Part shown: positions 1 to 8,398 of the stretch, one piece after another
Position numbering within the stretch: position 1 is the stretch's first letter
Layout of the letters: each line of letters starts with the position of its first letter
Assembly: GCA_964361645.1 (NCBI GenBank)
Contig: CAYIBK010000019.1
Location: 1-20,344, forward strand
Direction of reading: 5' to 3'
DNA from: 2-01-FULL-39-33 sp964361645
GTDB taxonomy: Bacteria > Patescibacteriota > Patescibacteriia > 2-01-FULL-39-33
Length of the DNA stretch: 20,344 nucleotides
Program-made: the position numbers and the translations under genes
Notes under the pieces: generated by a model
Told to the model about the DNA's origin: nothing
Databases searched by the model: none
Seen by the model: the letters and a program-made list of their open reading frames with translations, nothing else

Positions 1-60
1 TAATTTAATATGTCAGATTAAGATCTGCAACTCACAATTATGGAGTTGTTTTTTAATTAT

Positions 61-1515
61 ATGAACGAAGAAGTAATACTAAGATTTGACGAAGTGTCAT
101 TTGAATATATACATAAAAAGCCCCTTTTACACGAGGCTAGTTTTAGTATGCGCCGTGGAGCCAAAATAACCCTTATGGGCCAAAATGGCGCCGGTAAAAG
201 CACGGTATTCAAATTAATCAGAGGAGAGTTAAAAGCTAATAAAGGCATTGTTTCCGTTACCAGTGGCGTAACTGTAGGTACTGCTATGCAGGTAATCAAA
301 AGGAGTGATTTTGATTTAACAATTAATGAATATTTTGCCAAAGCCTTTGAGATAGTTCCAAAAACCATCAAGAACGAGATAAATAAAGCCATGGAAGCTG
401 TTAATTTAACTGTGCCAACAGCTAGGCGAGTGGGCGATTTATCCGGTGGACAACAAGCCAGATTGCTCCTAGCCTATGCTCTAATTCAAAAACCGGATAT
501 TCTTCTACTAGACGAGCCGACTAACAATTTAGATGAAGAGGGGATTGATCATTTACTGACATTTTTAATTATGTATCAAAAAACAGTTATTGTTATTTCT
601 CATGATGCTGACTTTTTGAATTGCTTTACTGAGGGAGTGCTATATTTAAATATTTTTACTAAAAAATTAGAATTATATGTAGGCGACTACTACACTGCAG
701 TGGAAGAAATAAACAATCAAGTTGAAAGAGAAGAAAAGAAAAATGCGCAACTAGAAAAACAGATTCAAGATCGTAAAGACAAAGTAAACTTTTTTGCCAA
801 CAAGGGTGGTAAAATGAGAAAATTAGCCAAAAAACTAAAAGATGAAACCGAGGAAATGGAAGAAAATAAAGTGGAGGTAAGACGAGATGATAAGACTATT
901 AGAAAATTTACTATTCCAGCTCAAGAAGATATTTTTGGCAATTTAGTAACTATTAATTCAGTTAAAATTATAAAAAATCATGAAGCCACGGAAAAACCAA
1001 TAGAAAAAGTGCTAAATAAACAAACAAGACTTTTAATTTCCGGTCCCAATGGTATTGGTAAAAGCACCCTGCTTAGAAACTTAGTTAATGGCAAAAGTAC
1101 TTATATAAAAATAATAGATGGATTAAGAATCGGTTATTACAGTCAGGATTTTACTACTCTAAATTATAATGATACTGTTTTTGATTGTCTAAAACAAGCT
1201 ATGTTGGATAATAGGGATGTGCAAAAAATGAGAGCAGTAGCCGCCAATTTCCTGATAACGGGTGAATTAATGGATCATAAAGTTTCGCATCTGTCTGAAG
1301 GGCAAAAAGGCTTACTAGCCCTTGCCAGGCTAGTTTTAATGGAACCGGGATTATTAGTTTTAGACGAGCCAACAAACCATATTAATTTTAGGCATATTCC
1401 AATTATTGCCGAAGCCATTAATAATTACAAAGGTGCGATGATTTTAATTAGTCATATGCCTGACTTTGTAGAAAAAATTAGAATTGATGATTACCTTGAT
1501 TTGGGGACACTATAA
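61..1515 (+). CDS. ABC-F family ATPase (ribosome-associated, Uup/EttA-like)
   Basis: This is a soluble protein with two ABC ATPase domains and no membrane segments, the ABC-F arrangement. Family members bind the ribosome E site and modulate translation. Domain 1 has Walker A GQNGAGKST (residues about 40-48), signature LSGGQ and Walker B LLLDEPTNNLD. A charged Lys/Glu-rich linker follows. Domain 2 has Walker A GPNGIGKST, a signature reading LSEGQ, Walker B VLDEPTNHIN and an H-loop ISH. In domain 2 the D-loop Asp is replaced by Asn and the signature is not canonical LSGGQ, so the two sites may be asymmetric. An in-frame ATG at 40 would add seven residues. I prefer 61 because MNEEVILRFDEVSFEY aligns with the usual family N-terminus. 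Neither start has a well-spaced SD. The ABC-F family is certain; the subfamily is not. Confidence 0.93.
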   Translation: MNEEVILRFDEVSFEYIHKKPLLHEASFSMRRGAKITLMGQNGAGKSTVFKLIRGELKANKGIVSVTSGVTVGTAMQVIKRSDFDLTINEYFAKAFEIVPKTIKNEINKAMEAVNLTVPTARRVGDLSGGQQARLLLAYALIQKPDILLLDEPTNNLDEEGIDHLLTFLIMYQKTVIVISHDADFLNCFTEGVLYLNIFTKKLELYVGDYYTAVEEINNQVEREEKKNAQLEKQIQDRKDKVNFFANKGGKMRKLAKKLKDETEEMEENKVEVRRDDKTIRKFTIPAQEDIFGNLVTINSVKIIKNHEATEKPIEKVLNKQTRLLISGPNGIGKSTLLRNLVNGKSTYIKIIDGLRIGYYSQDFTTLNYNDTVFDCLKQAMLDNRDVQKMRAVAANFLITGELMDHKVSHLSEGQKGLLALARLVLMEPGLLVLDEPTNHINFRHIPIIAEAINNYKGAMILISHMPDFVEKIRIDDYLDLGTL

Positions 1516-1527
1516 AAATATAATATC

Positions 1528-1558
1528 AAAAAAACGCACCATTTCTGGTGTGTTTTTT
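1528..1558. terminator. Bidirectional intrinsic terminator between ABC-F gene and typA
   Basis: CGCACC (1535-1540) pairs with GGTGTG (1547-1552) around a 6-nt loop. It is flanked by an A-run (1528-1534) and a T-run (1553-1558). Both strands therefore read as hairpin plus U-tract. It lies between two convergent genes and can end both transcripts. Confidence 0.85.
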
Positions 1559-1569
1559 AGTAAACAGAT

Positions 1570-3360
1570 TTATTTAGCTCGCTTATGTTTAATTCTTTCG
1601 TTTTCGCTTAAATATTTCTTTCTTAATCTAATATTTTTAGGTGTAATTTCTAAATATTCATCTTCATTCATCACACTCATGCCACGTTCCAAAGTTAGAT
1701 CCATGGACGGAGTCAAACGGATAGCCTCATCAGAACCAGAGGCTCGCATATTGGTTAGTTGCTTGCCTTTAATGGGGTTAACGGTCATATCTTCTCCCTT
1801 GGCAGTATTGCCAACTACCATGCCTTCATAAACGTCAGTATTAGCTTCAATGTATAATGTGCCTCTATTTTGTAAATTGAAAAGAGAAAAACCCAAAGCT
1901 TTACCAGTGGCCATAGAAATCATGGAGCCTAATTTAGTTTTTTCTATTTTACCAGCATGGAGTTTAAAACCAATAACCTGGGTATATAAAATACCTTCAC
2001 CTCTAGTATCAACCACAAATTCATTCTTATAACCCAAGAGTCCGCGAGTGGGAATTTCAAAAATTAATTTCAAATGTCCATGCTCTGGTTTCATCTCGGT
2101 CATAATGCCACGTCGTTTGGCTAATTTTTCTATCACTACGCCAGACATTTCTGGTTGTATATTGATAGTTACCTCTTCGAATGGTTCGTGTTTTTTGCCG
2201 TCAATTTCTTTGATGATAACATGGGGTTGAGAAATTTGCAGTTCATAGCCTTCACGCCTTAAGTTTTCTAGCAAGATAGCGATGTGCATTTCACCACGCC
2301 CATAAACTTTATAAAATTCGGTGGTAGAGAAATCAATTTTTAAGCCCACATTTAATTCTAATTCTTTTTCCAATCTTTCTTTTAATTGGCGGTTAGTAAC
2401 GAATCTACCTTCGCGACCAGCAAAAGGAGAACTGTTAACTAAAAAGTTTAAAGAAATTGTCGGCTCATCAATATTGATAGCTGGCAAAGCTTCTTGGCTT
2501 TCGTTTTCACAGATAGTTTCACCGATATAAATATCTGGCAATCCGGCTAACATAATAATATCACCGGCACTAGCCGAATCTACTTCTTTCCTAATCAAAC
2601 CTTCAAAAGTAAATAATTTAGTAATTTTTCCTCGTCTTATTTCTCCCTTAACAGTTTTAACAATCACATTTTGTCCTTGGCTAATTACACCTTCGTAAAT
2701 ACGACCAATAGCCAATCGTCCCAAAAAATTATCATAAGCCAAATTAAATGGCTGGAGTGTTAATGGCTTGGCGGTAGCCTTTGGACTAGAAGCCACGGGA
2801 ACTATTTTTAAAATAGTATCCAAAAGAGGTGTTAAATCGTTGGATTCATCATCTAATTTATTTTTAGCTATGCCCTCTCTAGCAATAGCATAAAGAGTGG
2901 TAAAATTAAGCTGTTCATCGTTAGCTCCTAAATCTAAAAATAATTCATAAATCATTTCATGAACTTCCTCCGGCCTAGCGGCTGTTTTATCAATTTTATT
3001 GATAACTACAATTGGCTTTAGACCTAATTCCAAAGATTTCTTCAAAACGAATTTAGTTTGAGGCATCGGGCCTTCTTGAGCATCAACTACTAAAATAACA
3101 CAATCAATGGAGCGAAGGACTCGTTCTACTTCTGAGCCAAAATCAGCGTGTCCAGGAGTATCAACAATATTTATTTTAGTGTCTTTATAGTAAACAGAGG
3201 TATTTTTGGAATAAATAGTGATGCCCCTTTCTTTTTCCAAATCATTACTATCCATGCTGGTGGCATCAGTAGACATGCCAGTTTGGCGCATCAAAGCATC
3301 GGTTAAGGCGGTCTTACCATGATCTACATGAGCTATAATGGCGATGTTTCTAATAGTCAT
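1570..3360 (-). CDS. typA: Translational GTPase TypA/BipA
   Basis: TypA is a ribosome-associated GTPase of the EF-G/LepA family, linked to ribosome assembly and stress or cold growth. The G domain shows G1 AHVDHGKT (residues 10-17), G2 RGITI (45-49), G3 DTPGH (67-71) and G4 NKID (121-124). The EF-G-like domains and the TypA-specific C-terminus follow, including the SGSDEAIRLTP stretch. Length is about 596 aa, normal for the family. A GTG at 3375 would add five residues. ATG at 3360 is chosen because the protein then begins MTIRNIAIIAHVDHGKT, as TypA proteins do. The residue after GKT is Ala rather than the usual Thr, a small deviation. There is no SD sequence. A strong promoter lies at 3434-3462 on this strand. 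Confidence 0.97.
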   Translation of the reverse strand: MTIRNIAIIAHVDHGKTALTDALMRQTGMSTDATSMDSNDLEKERGITIYSKNTSVYYKDTKINIVDTPGHADFGSEVERVLRSIDCVILVVDAQEGPMPQTKFVLKKSLELGLKPIVVINKIDKTAARPEEVHEMIYELFLDLGANDEQLNFTTLYAIAREGIAKNKLDDESNDLTPLLDTILKIVPVASSPKATAKPLTLQPFNLAYDNFLGRLAIGRIYEGVISQGQNVIVKTVKGEIRRGKITKLFTFEGLIRKEVDSASAGDIIMLAGLPDIYIGETICENESQEALPAINIDEPTISLNFLVNSSPFAGREGRFVTNRQLKERLEKELELNVGLKIDFSTTEFYKVYGRGEMHIAILLENLRREGYELQISQPHVIIKEIDGKKHEPFEEVTINIQPEMSGVVIEKLAKRRGIMTEMKPEHGHLKLIFEIPTRGLLGYKNEFVVDTRGEGILYTQVIGFKLHAGKIEKTKLGSMISMATGKALGFSLFNLQNRGTLYIEANTDVYEGMVVGNTAKGEDMTVNPIKGKQLTNMRASGSDEAIRLTPSMDLTLERGMSVMNEDEYLEITPKNIRLRKKYLSENERIKHKRAK

Positions 3361-3433
3361 AAAAAATAAAGTCACTTCGTAAATAAAAGTGGAAATGAAA
3401 ATTTATATTAGTAAATTTTATTTGTGCCCTATA

Positions 3434-3462
3434 AGCATAACATATTTGATATGAAATGTCAA
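3434..3462 (-). promoter_or_regulatory. Sigma-70-type promoter for typA
   Basis: On the minus strand, TTGACA (complement of 3457-3462) is separated by 17 nt from TATGCT (complement of 3434-3439). This is about 75 nt upstream of the typA ATG. The -35 is exact consensus and the -10 is near consensus. Confidence 0.75.
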
Positions 3463-3514
3463 GCAATACTAAAGTTAAATGAATTAATAAACTTTTAATT
3501 AAGTAGTAAAATTG

Positions 3515-3523
3515 TGCTATAAT
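3515..3523 (+). promoter_or_regulatory. Extended -10 promoter for malic enzyme operon
   Basis: TGCTATAAT is a perfect TATAAT (3518-3523) with an upstream TGn extension. It lies 34 nt before the malic enzyme ATG. No good -35 is visible, which is common with extended -10 promoters. Confidence 0.7.
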
Positions 3524-3557
3524 CAAACAATAATTAAATAATCTGGATAAAATATAA

Positions 3558-4682
3558 ATGAACCAAAAAGCGATTGATTTGCACGAAAAAAACAAAGGTA
3601 AAATAGAGATAAAATCAAAAGTTGATTTAAATACTAAAGAAGATCTAAGTTTAGCTTATACCCCGGGAGTAGCCGATATCAGCCGATTAATAGCCCAAGA
3701 TAAAACATTGATTAAAAAATACACTAATGCAGGTAATAGTGTGGCTATTGTCACTGATGGCAGTGCTGTTTTAGGACTGGGCAATATCGGGCCGGAAGCG
3801 GCTTTGGCGGTGATGGAGGGTAAAGCTATTTTATTTAAAGAATTCGGCGGCGTGGATGCTTATCCGATTTGTTTGTCTAGCCAAGAAACAGAAGATATAA
3901 TCAAAGCGGTTAAACTAATTTCACCCGGGTTTGCTGGGATTAACTTGGAAGATATTTCTGCTCCTCGTTGTTTTGAAATTGAGAAAAGATTAATAGAAGA
4001 ATTGGATATTCCTGTTTTTCATGATGATCAGCATGGCACCGCTATTGTGGTACTAGCTGGATTAATTAATTCTCTAAAAATAGTTGATAAAAAAATAGCT
4101 GATATTTATGTAGTCATAAACGGGGCCGGAGCAGCTGGAATATCTATTGCTAATTTACTAATATCTTATGGCTTAAAAAAATTTACTATTTTAGATACTA
4201 AGGGCATGATTTCTAAATCACGCCCCAGTTTAAATGAAAGCAAAAGTGAAATAGCTAAACAGACTTTGGATATTGCTGGCGATTTAAGCAAAGCTATAAG
4301 AGGAGCTGATGTTTTCATTGGAGTATCTAAGGGTAATATTTTATCAGAAGAAATGGTAAAAAGTATGAATACTGATGCTATTATTTTTGCTATGGCTAAT
4401 CCCGAACCAGAAATTATGCCAGAGCTGGCGAAAAATTACGGAGCCAGAATAGTAGCCACAGGCAGAAGTGATTTTAAAAATCAAATCAATAATGTTTTGG
4501 CTTTTCCGGGAATATTTAGAGGATTATTAGATAGTGGTATTAAAAAAATAACCACCGAAATGAAAATAAAAGCAGCCGAAGCTATTGCTAGTTGTGTGGA
4601 AAATCCCACCGAAGATGAGATAATACCATCGGTCTTCAATAAACAAGTGGCACAAAAAGTGGCTGATTCCATAAAAAAATAA
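3558..4682 (+). CDS. NAD-dependent malic enzyme (oxaloacetate-decarboxylating)
   Basis: The enzyme oxidatively decarboxylates malate to pyruvate and CO2 with NAD(P)+. At 374 aa it matches the short prokaryotic malic enzymes, without the phosphotransacetylase-like domain of MaeB. Visible elements are YTPGV with the catalytic Tyr34, GKAILFKEFGG with the catalytic Lys89, metal ligands in NLEDISAPRCFEIE (Glu131, Asp132) and FHDDQHGTA (Asp157), and a Rossmann loop GAGAAG (189-194). Asp213, at the end of the next beta strand, suggests NAD+ rather than NADP+. The C-terminus has the family stretch VLAFPGIFRG. The gene is first in a tight operon: the next ATG is 4 nt after its stop. No SD is seen, and the start follows from the promoter and the N-terminus. 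Confidence 0.96.
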   Translation: MNQKAIDLHEKNKGKIEIKSKVDLNTKEDLSLAYTPGVADISRLIAQDKTLIKKYTNAGNSVAIVTDGSAVLGLGNIGPEAALAVMEGKAILFKEFGGVDAYPICLSSQETEDIIKAVKLISPGFAGINLEDISAPRCFEIEKRLIEELDIPVFHDDQHGTAIVVLAGLINSLKIVDKKIADIYVVINGAGAAGISIANLLISYGLKKFTILDTKGMISKSRPSLNESKSEIAKQTLDIAGDLSKAIRGADVFIGVSKGNILSEEMVKSMNTDAIIFAMANPEPEIMPELAKNYGARIVATGRSDFKNQINNVLAFPGIFRGLLDSGIKKITTEMKIKAAEAIASCVENPTEDEIIPSVFNKQVAQKVADSIKK

Positions 4683-4686
4683 AACT

Positions 4687-5457
4687 ATGAAAATATCAAG
4701 TCCTGATAATTTAAAAATAAAAAATCTTAAAAAATTAAAACAAAAAAAATATCGCCAAGAACTTGGTCAATTTTTTGTGGAGAATTTAGTTATTATAAAT
4801 GACGCATTATCTGCCGGCTATAAGCCAATAAGTATTTTTGCCACAGAGCAATTCTCTCTAAAAAATAAAAAGAAATTAGAAAGAATAATCCAAGAAAGTA
4901 AACTAAGTGATTGGTTTGAGATAAGCGACAAAATAAACAAATCGTTTTCTGATTTAGAAAACCCGTCTGGTATCTGCGTTGTCTACAAAATACCCGTAGA
5001 ATCTAAATTGTTTCTGGATAAATCAATTTTGTATTTAAATAGCATCGGCGATCCAGGTAATTTAGGCGCTATTCTAAGATCGGCTGTGGCTTTTGGATTT
5101 AAAAATATTATTTTAGATGAAACTTGCGCTGATGAATATAATTTTAAAACTATCAACGCTTCAAAAGATGCCATTTTCAAAGTAAATATAAATCATGATA
5201 AAAATCTTACCTTTTTAAAGCAAATTAAAAGTAAAATGCCAATTGTCTCTACTAAAATGAGTGGGGGTAAAAACATAGATGTTTTAAATAAACACAAAAA
5301 ATTCTGCTTGGTTTTAGGTGATGAAAGCAGGGGAGTAGATAAGAATATAGAGAAGATAGCTGATGAATTTGTTAAAATAAATATCAGTAGCGATATTGAA
5401 TCCTTAAATGTAGCTTCGGCTACCGCTATAATATTACACAGTATTTACAATAAATAA
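4687..5457 (+). CDS. TrmH/SpoU-family RNA 2'-O-methyltransferase
   Basis: The protein belongs to the SPOUT class, which transfers methyl from S-adenosylmethionine to a ribose 2'-OH of tRNA or rRNA. The N-terminal third, about 95 residues of Lys-rich sequence, matches the substrate-binding domain of TsnR/RlmB-like proteins. The C-terminal knotted domain carries the three motifs: motif 1 SIGDPGNLGAILRSA, motif 2 LVLGDESRGV and motif 3 INISSDIESLNVASATAI. The full length of 256 aa is normal. The substrate cannot be told from sequence. The gene is 4 nt downstream of malic enzyme, so it is probably cotranscribed. There is no SD. The hairpin element at 5464-5625 begins seven bases after the stop. 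Confidence 0.92.
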   Translation: MKISSPDNLKIKNLKKLKQKKYRQELGQFFVENLVIINDALSAGYKPISIFATEQFSLKNKKKLERIIQESKLSDWFEISDKINKSFSDLENPSGICVVYKIPVESKLFLDKSILYLNSIGDPGNLGAILRSAVAFGFKNIILDETCADEYNFKTINASKDAIFKVNINHDKNLTFLKQIKSKMPIVSTKMSGGKNIDVLNKHKKFCLVLGDESRGVDKNIEKIADEFVKINISSDIESLNVASATAIILHSIYNK

Positions 5458-5463
5458 AGATGA

Positions 5464-5625
5464 TTACAAAACTATTTTATGGATAAATTTAATATTTTTC
5501 GAGCGAAACAAGAAGAACTAGAAAAAACATTAAAGCGTAGCGAGGCTACGGTGAAAATGTTTTTTTGCCAGTTCGACGAAGTTGTAGCCGAAAAAGATAA
5601 ATTTATAGCTAGAATAGTTTTATAA
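5464..5625. repeat. Long hairpin element, copy A (MITE-like or structured RNA)
   Basis: This 162-nt segment folds on itself over nearly its whole length. The ends TTACAAAACTAT and ATAGTTTTATAA are inverted, with ATAAATTTA/TAAATTTAT just inside. Next come TTTTTCG/CGAAAAA, GAACT/AGTTC and AAAAAACATT/AATGTTTTTT. The apical stem is CGTAGC-GAG-GCTACG. A second copy at 15623-15801 keeps the fold while changing paired bases. The element fills the gap between the SpoU gene and rlmN and ends 11 nt before the rlmN ATG. It has no ORF. Confidence 0.85.
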
Positions 5626-5636
5626 ATATCTCTAAT

Positions 5637-6638
5637 ATGAATATAGAAAAACTAAAAGAAGTTTTATCCGGCCAGCCGTCATACAGGTTTAAACAAATCC
5701 AAAAGTCTATTTTTGGCGATCTAATAGAAAATTGGGAAGGGGCTACCACCTTGCCCAAAGAGTTAAGAGAAAAATTAAATCATGATTGTCCTTTGGATAT
5801 AAAAGGGGAGATATTAAAAACTGGGGATAAAAAAACTCTCAAAGCACTGATCACTTTAGAAGACGGGCAAAAAATAGAAACGGTTTTAATGATCCATAAG
5901 GACGGCCGCTATACGGTTTGTGTTTCTTCTCAAATTGGCTGTGCCCTAAGATGCACTTTTTGCGCTACTGGCGAGATGGGCTTCAAAAGAAATTTAACCG
6001 CCAATGAGATAGTAGAGCAAGTTTTGTTTTTTGCCAGACATATCAAAAAAACATATTCACCAGATGACAGAGTGACTAATGTGGTTTTTATGGGCATGGG
6101 CGAACCATTTTTAAATTACCATAATGTTATGTCGGCTGTTAAAATGTTAAACAGCGAGGAATATTTTAATATCGGCGCCAGAAAGATATCCATCTCCACT
6201 TCCGGCATCACAGAAGGTATAAAAAATCTGGTCAAAGAAGGACTTCAGGTTAATCTGGCGATATCTCTACACGCGCCCAATGATAAATTACGTCTTAAAT
6301 TAATGCCTATCAGTAAAAAATATCCGGTTAAGAAGATAATTTATACTATGGATAATTATATAGAAAAAACCGGTCGCCAAGTGATGATTGAATACTTACT
6401 AATAAACGGCATCAATGATTCTATAGAAATAGCAGAGGAATTAACCGATCTTTTAAAAGGCAAGTTGGTAGTTGTTAATCTGATAGCTTGCAATCCAGTG
6501 GGTGATAGCAAGCCATCGCCCGAACAGGTGATAAAAAAATTCAAACATATTTTAGAAAGAAAAGGCATTGTAGTAACCCAGCGTTATCGTTTTGGTCGGG
6601 AAATTGATGCGGCCTGCGGACAATTAGCGACAAAGTAA
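5637..6638 (+). CDS. rlmN: Dual-specificity 23S rRNA/tRNA (adenine-C2)-methyltransferase RlmN
   Basis: RlmN is a radical-SAM enzyme that methylates C2 of an adenine in 23S rRNA and, in many bacteria, of A37 in tRNA. The iron-sulfur motif is CALRCTFC (Cys102, Cys106, Cys109), preceded by the typical TVCVSSQIG. MGMGEPFLNY, the ISTSG motif and LAISLHAPND follow. The conserved C-terminal Cys327 in DAACGQLA is the residue methylated during catalysis in known RlmN proteins. The length of 333 aa is normal. The start lies directly behind repeat copy A, so the element forms the immediate 5' region. No SD is visible. Confidence 0.97.
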   Translation: MNIEKLKEVLSGQPSYRFKQIQKSIFGDLIENWEGATTLPKELREKLNHDCPLDIKGEILKTGDKKTLKALITLEDGQKIETVLMIHKDGRYTVCVSSQIGCALRCTFCATGEMGFKRNLTANEIVEQVLFFARHIKKTYSPDDRVTNVVFMGMGEPFLNYHNVMSAVKMLNSEEYFNIGARKISISTSGITEGIKNLVKEGLQVNLAISLHAPNDKLRLKLMPISKKYPVKKIIYTMDNYIEKTGRQVMIEYLLINGINDSIEIAEELTDLLKGKLVVVNLIACNPVGDSKPSPEQVIKKFKHILERKGIVVTQRYRFGREIDAACGQLATK

Positions 6639-6643
6639 AAATA

Positions 6644-6652
6644 TGGTATAAT
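6644..6652 (+). promoter_or_regulatory. Extended -10 promoter giving a probably leaderless mRNA
   Basis: TGGTATAAT (TATAAT at 6647-6652) lies only 6 nt before the ATG at 6659. A transcript starting the usual 6-8 nt after the -10 would begin at or beside the start codon, so the mRNA would be leaderless. The matching pattern TGGTATAAT recurs at 16482-16490. Confidence 0.65.
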
Positions 6653-6658
6653 AATAAT

Positions 6659-7408
6659 ATGAAAAGATTATTATTTTATTCTCTTTGTCTAATATTATTT
6701 TTATCAATGTATTCCATAGCCTACGGAATTGATAATAACCTTGATTCTGATAATGATGGTATTTCTGATTATGATGAAATTTATATTTATCACACCAATC
6801 CTGATTATTACGACAGTGATGCTGACGGCTGGGATGATAAAACTGAAATTACTCATAGTTACTCACCAAGACACGCTAATGGCAGAAAAATGATAGATGT
6901 TGATTCCGATAATGACGGTTTAAATGATAAATGGGAATTGATTATTGGCACTGATTTATTAAATGGCGATACTGATGGTGATGGTTATTCTGATGGTATA
7001 GAAGTTAATAATAGTTATGATCCTTTAAAAAATAATGGCTCTAAGGTTAAAAAACTGATTAAGGTTGATTTAAAAACACAAAATTTGATTTATTTATTTA
7101 ATAATAAAGTTTTAGAATCATTTCCGATATCCAGTGGAATTTATAGATTACCAACACCCAAGGGCAATTTTAAAATATTGGATAAAGTTCCATTAAAAAA
7201 TTATAAAGGGGTTGGTTATTATTATCCTGATACTAAATGGAATCTTCATTTTACTGATTATAATGGCTATAGATATTATATTCATGGCACTTATTGGCAC
7301 AATAATTTTGGCCAGCCTATGAGCCACGGCTGTGTCAATGTCTCTTATGCTAATATGGAAAAACTTTATAACTGGGCTAATGTGGGCACAGATGTAGAAA
7401 TAAAATAA
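6659..7408 (+). CDS. Secreted L,D-transpeptidase (YkuD) with thrombospondin-type-3 Asp-rich repeats
   Basis: Residues 1-24 form a Sec-type signal peptide: MKR, then a hydrophobic run ending YGI. Residues about 27-125 contain two blocks of Asp-rich, thrombospondin-type-3/EF-loop-like calcium repeats, for example DSDNDGISDYDE, DSDADGWDD, DVDSDNDGLND and DTDGDGYSDG. The C-terminal domain (about 133-249) is YkuD. It includes PTPKGNFKI, then IHGTYW (His209) and the catalytic motif SHGCVNV (Cys225). Such enzymes make 3-3 crosslinks in peptidoglycan or attach proteins to it. The calcium repeats probably act as a rigid spacer or wall-binding module. The gene is probably transcribed from its own promoter, and the Clp-like gene follows 15 nt after the stop. 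Confidence 0.93.
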   Translation: MKRLLFYSLCLILFLSMYSIAYGIDNNLDSDNDGISDYDEIYIYHTNPDYYDSDADGWDDKTEITHSYSPRHANGRKMIDVDSDNDGLNDKWELIIGTDLLNGDTDGDGYSDGIEVNNSYDPLKNNGSKVKKLIKVDLKTQNLIYLFNNKVLESFPISSGIYRLPTPKGNFKILDKVPLKNYKGVGYYYPDTKWNLHFTDYNGYRYYIHGTYWHNNFGQPMSHGCVNVSYANMEKLYNWANVGTDVEIK

Positions 7409-7423
7409 ATAAAAAATAAATAA

Positions 7424-8371
7424 ATGATTACTCTAAACTTAGCTACTCTCTGGCCGATAATTGTTTTCTTACTACTAGTAATAGGTTTGTTTTTGTTTTG
7501 GCTTAAGAGAAACGATTTAATGCCTGGAGTTGGCGGGATTTCCATGTTAGCTAAATATTCTCGTGATTTAACAGAACAAGCCGCCCAAGGAAATATTGAT
7601 CCAGTTATTGGCCGAGAGGAAGAGATAGAGAGGGTTATTCAAATTCTTTGCCGTCGAACCAAAAATAATCCGGTTTTAATTGGCAAATCAGGAGTGGGAA
7701 AAACTGCCATAGCCGAGGGCTTAGCTCAAGCGATTATAAATAAAAAAGTGCCTAAACTTTTGCAATCCAAAAAAGTTTTAGCTCTTGATTTAACTGGCAT
7801 TTTAGCTGGCACCAAATATCGTGGTGAATTCGAAAAGAGATTAAAAGAAATCTCTGATGAAATTTCCGCTTCCAAACGCAGTATTATTTTATTTATAGAC
7901 GAGATACACACTCTAGCTGAAGCTGGTGGCGCCGAGGGAGCTATTAATGCTGAAGATATTTTAAAACCGGCACTAGCCAGAGGAGAATTGCAAGTTATTG
8001 GCGCTACCACGGCCGAGGAATATAAAGAATTCATTAAAAAGGATGTTACTCTAGACCGCCGACTTCACCCACTTTTAGTTGACGAACCGACAGCTGAGGA
8101 AACTATTGAAATTTTAAATGGTATTAAAAGAAAATATGAACAATTCCATAAAGTGAAGATAACCAGCGAAGCCATTAAAATAGCGGTGGAATTAACAGCT
8201 AAGGGTATTAAGGATAAATCATTTCCCGATAAAGCTATTGACTTAATGGATGAGGCAGCTTCCAAAACTAGTTTAGAAGTAATTACTCAAACAGATGAGA
8301 AAGATTGGCCAGAAGTTGGCATTAAAGAAATTAAAGAAGTAATGGCGGAATGGCAGGAAAATAAAGTTTAA
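7424..8371 (+). CDS. Membrane-anchored single-AAA+ ClpA/ClpB D1-like ATPase
   Basis: One N-terminal transmembrane helix (about residues 8-27, ending WLKR) is followed by a ClpA/B/C first AAA+ domain. Visible features are VIGREEEIERVIQIL, the arginine-rich CRRTKNNPVLIG, Walker A GKSGVGKT (87-94), pore loop KYRG (131-134), Walker B ILFIDE (155-160), sensor-1 IGATT (192-196), Arg finger DRRL (211-214), and the small lid ending FPDKAIDLMDEAAS. The protein stops at 315 aa, where ClpB-type middle sequence and the second ATPase would follow. It also lacks the Clp N-domain and any ClpP-docking loop. The tidy ending suggests a genuine short form, though truncation by the degraded region just downstream is possible. 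It probably unfolds or remodels proteins at the membrane. Confidence 0.88.
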   Translation: MITLNLATLWPIIVFLLLVIGLFLFWLKRNDLMPGVGGISMLAKYSRDLTEQAAQGNIDPVIGREEEIERVIQILCRRTKNNPVLIGKSGVGKTAIAEGLAQAIINKKVPKLLQSKKVLALDLTGILAGTKYRGEFEKRLKEISDEISASKRSIILFIDEIHTLAEAGGAEGAINAEDILKPALARGELQVIGATTAEEYKEFIKKDVTLDRRLHPLLVDEPTAEETIEILNGIKRKYEQFHKVKITSEAIKIAVELTAKGIKDKSFPDKAIDLMDEAASKTSLEVITQTDEKDWPEVGIKEIKEVMAEWQENKV

Positions 8372-8398
8372 ATATTTTTTAAATATTAGTTTAAATGT

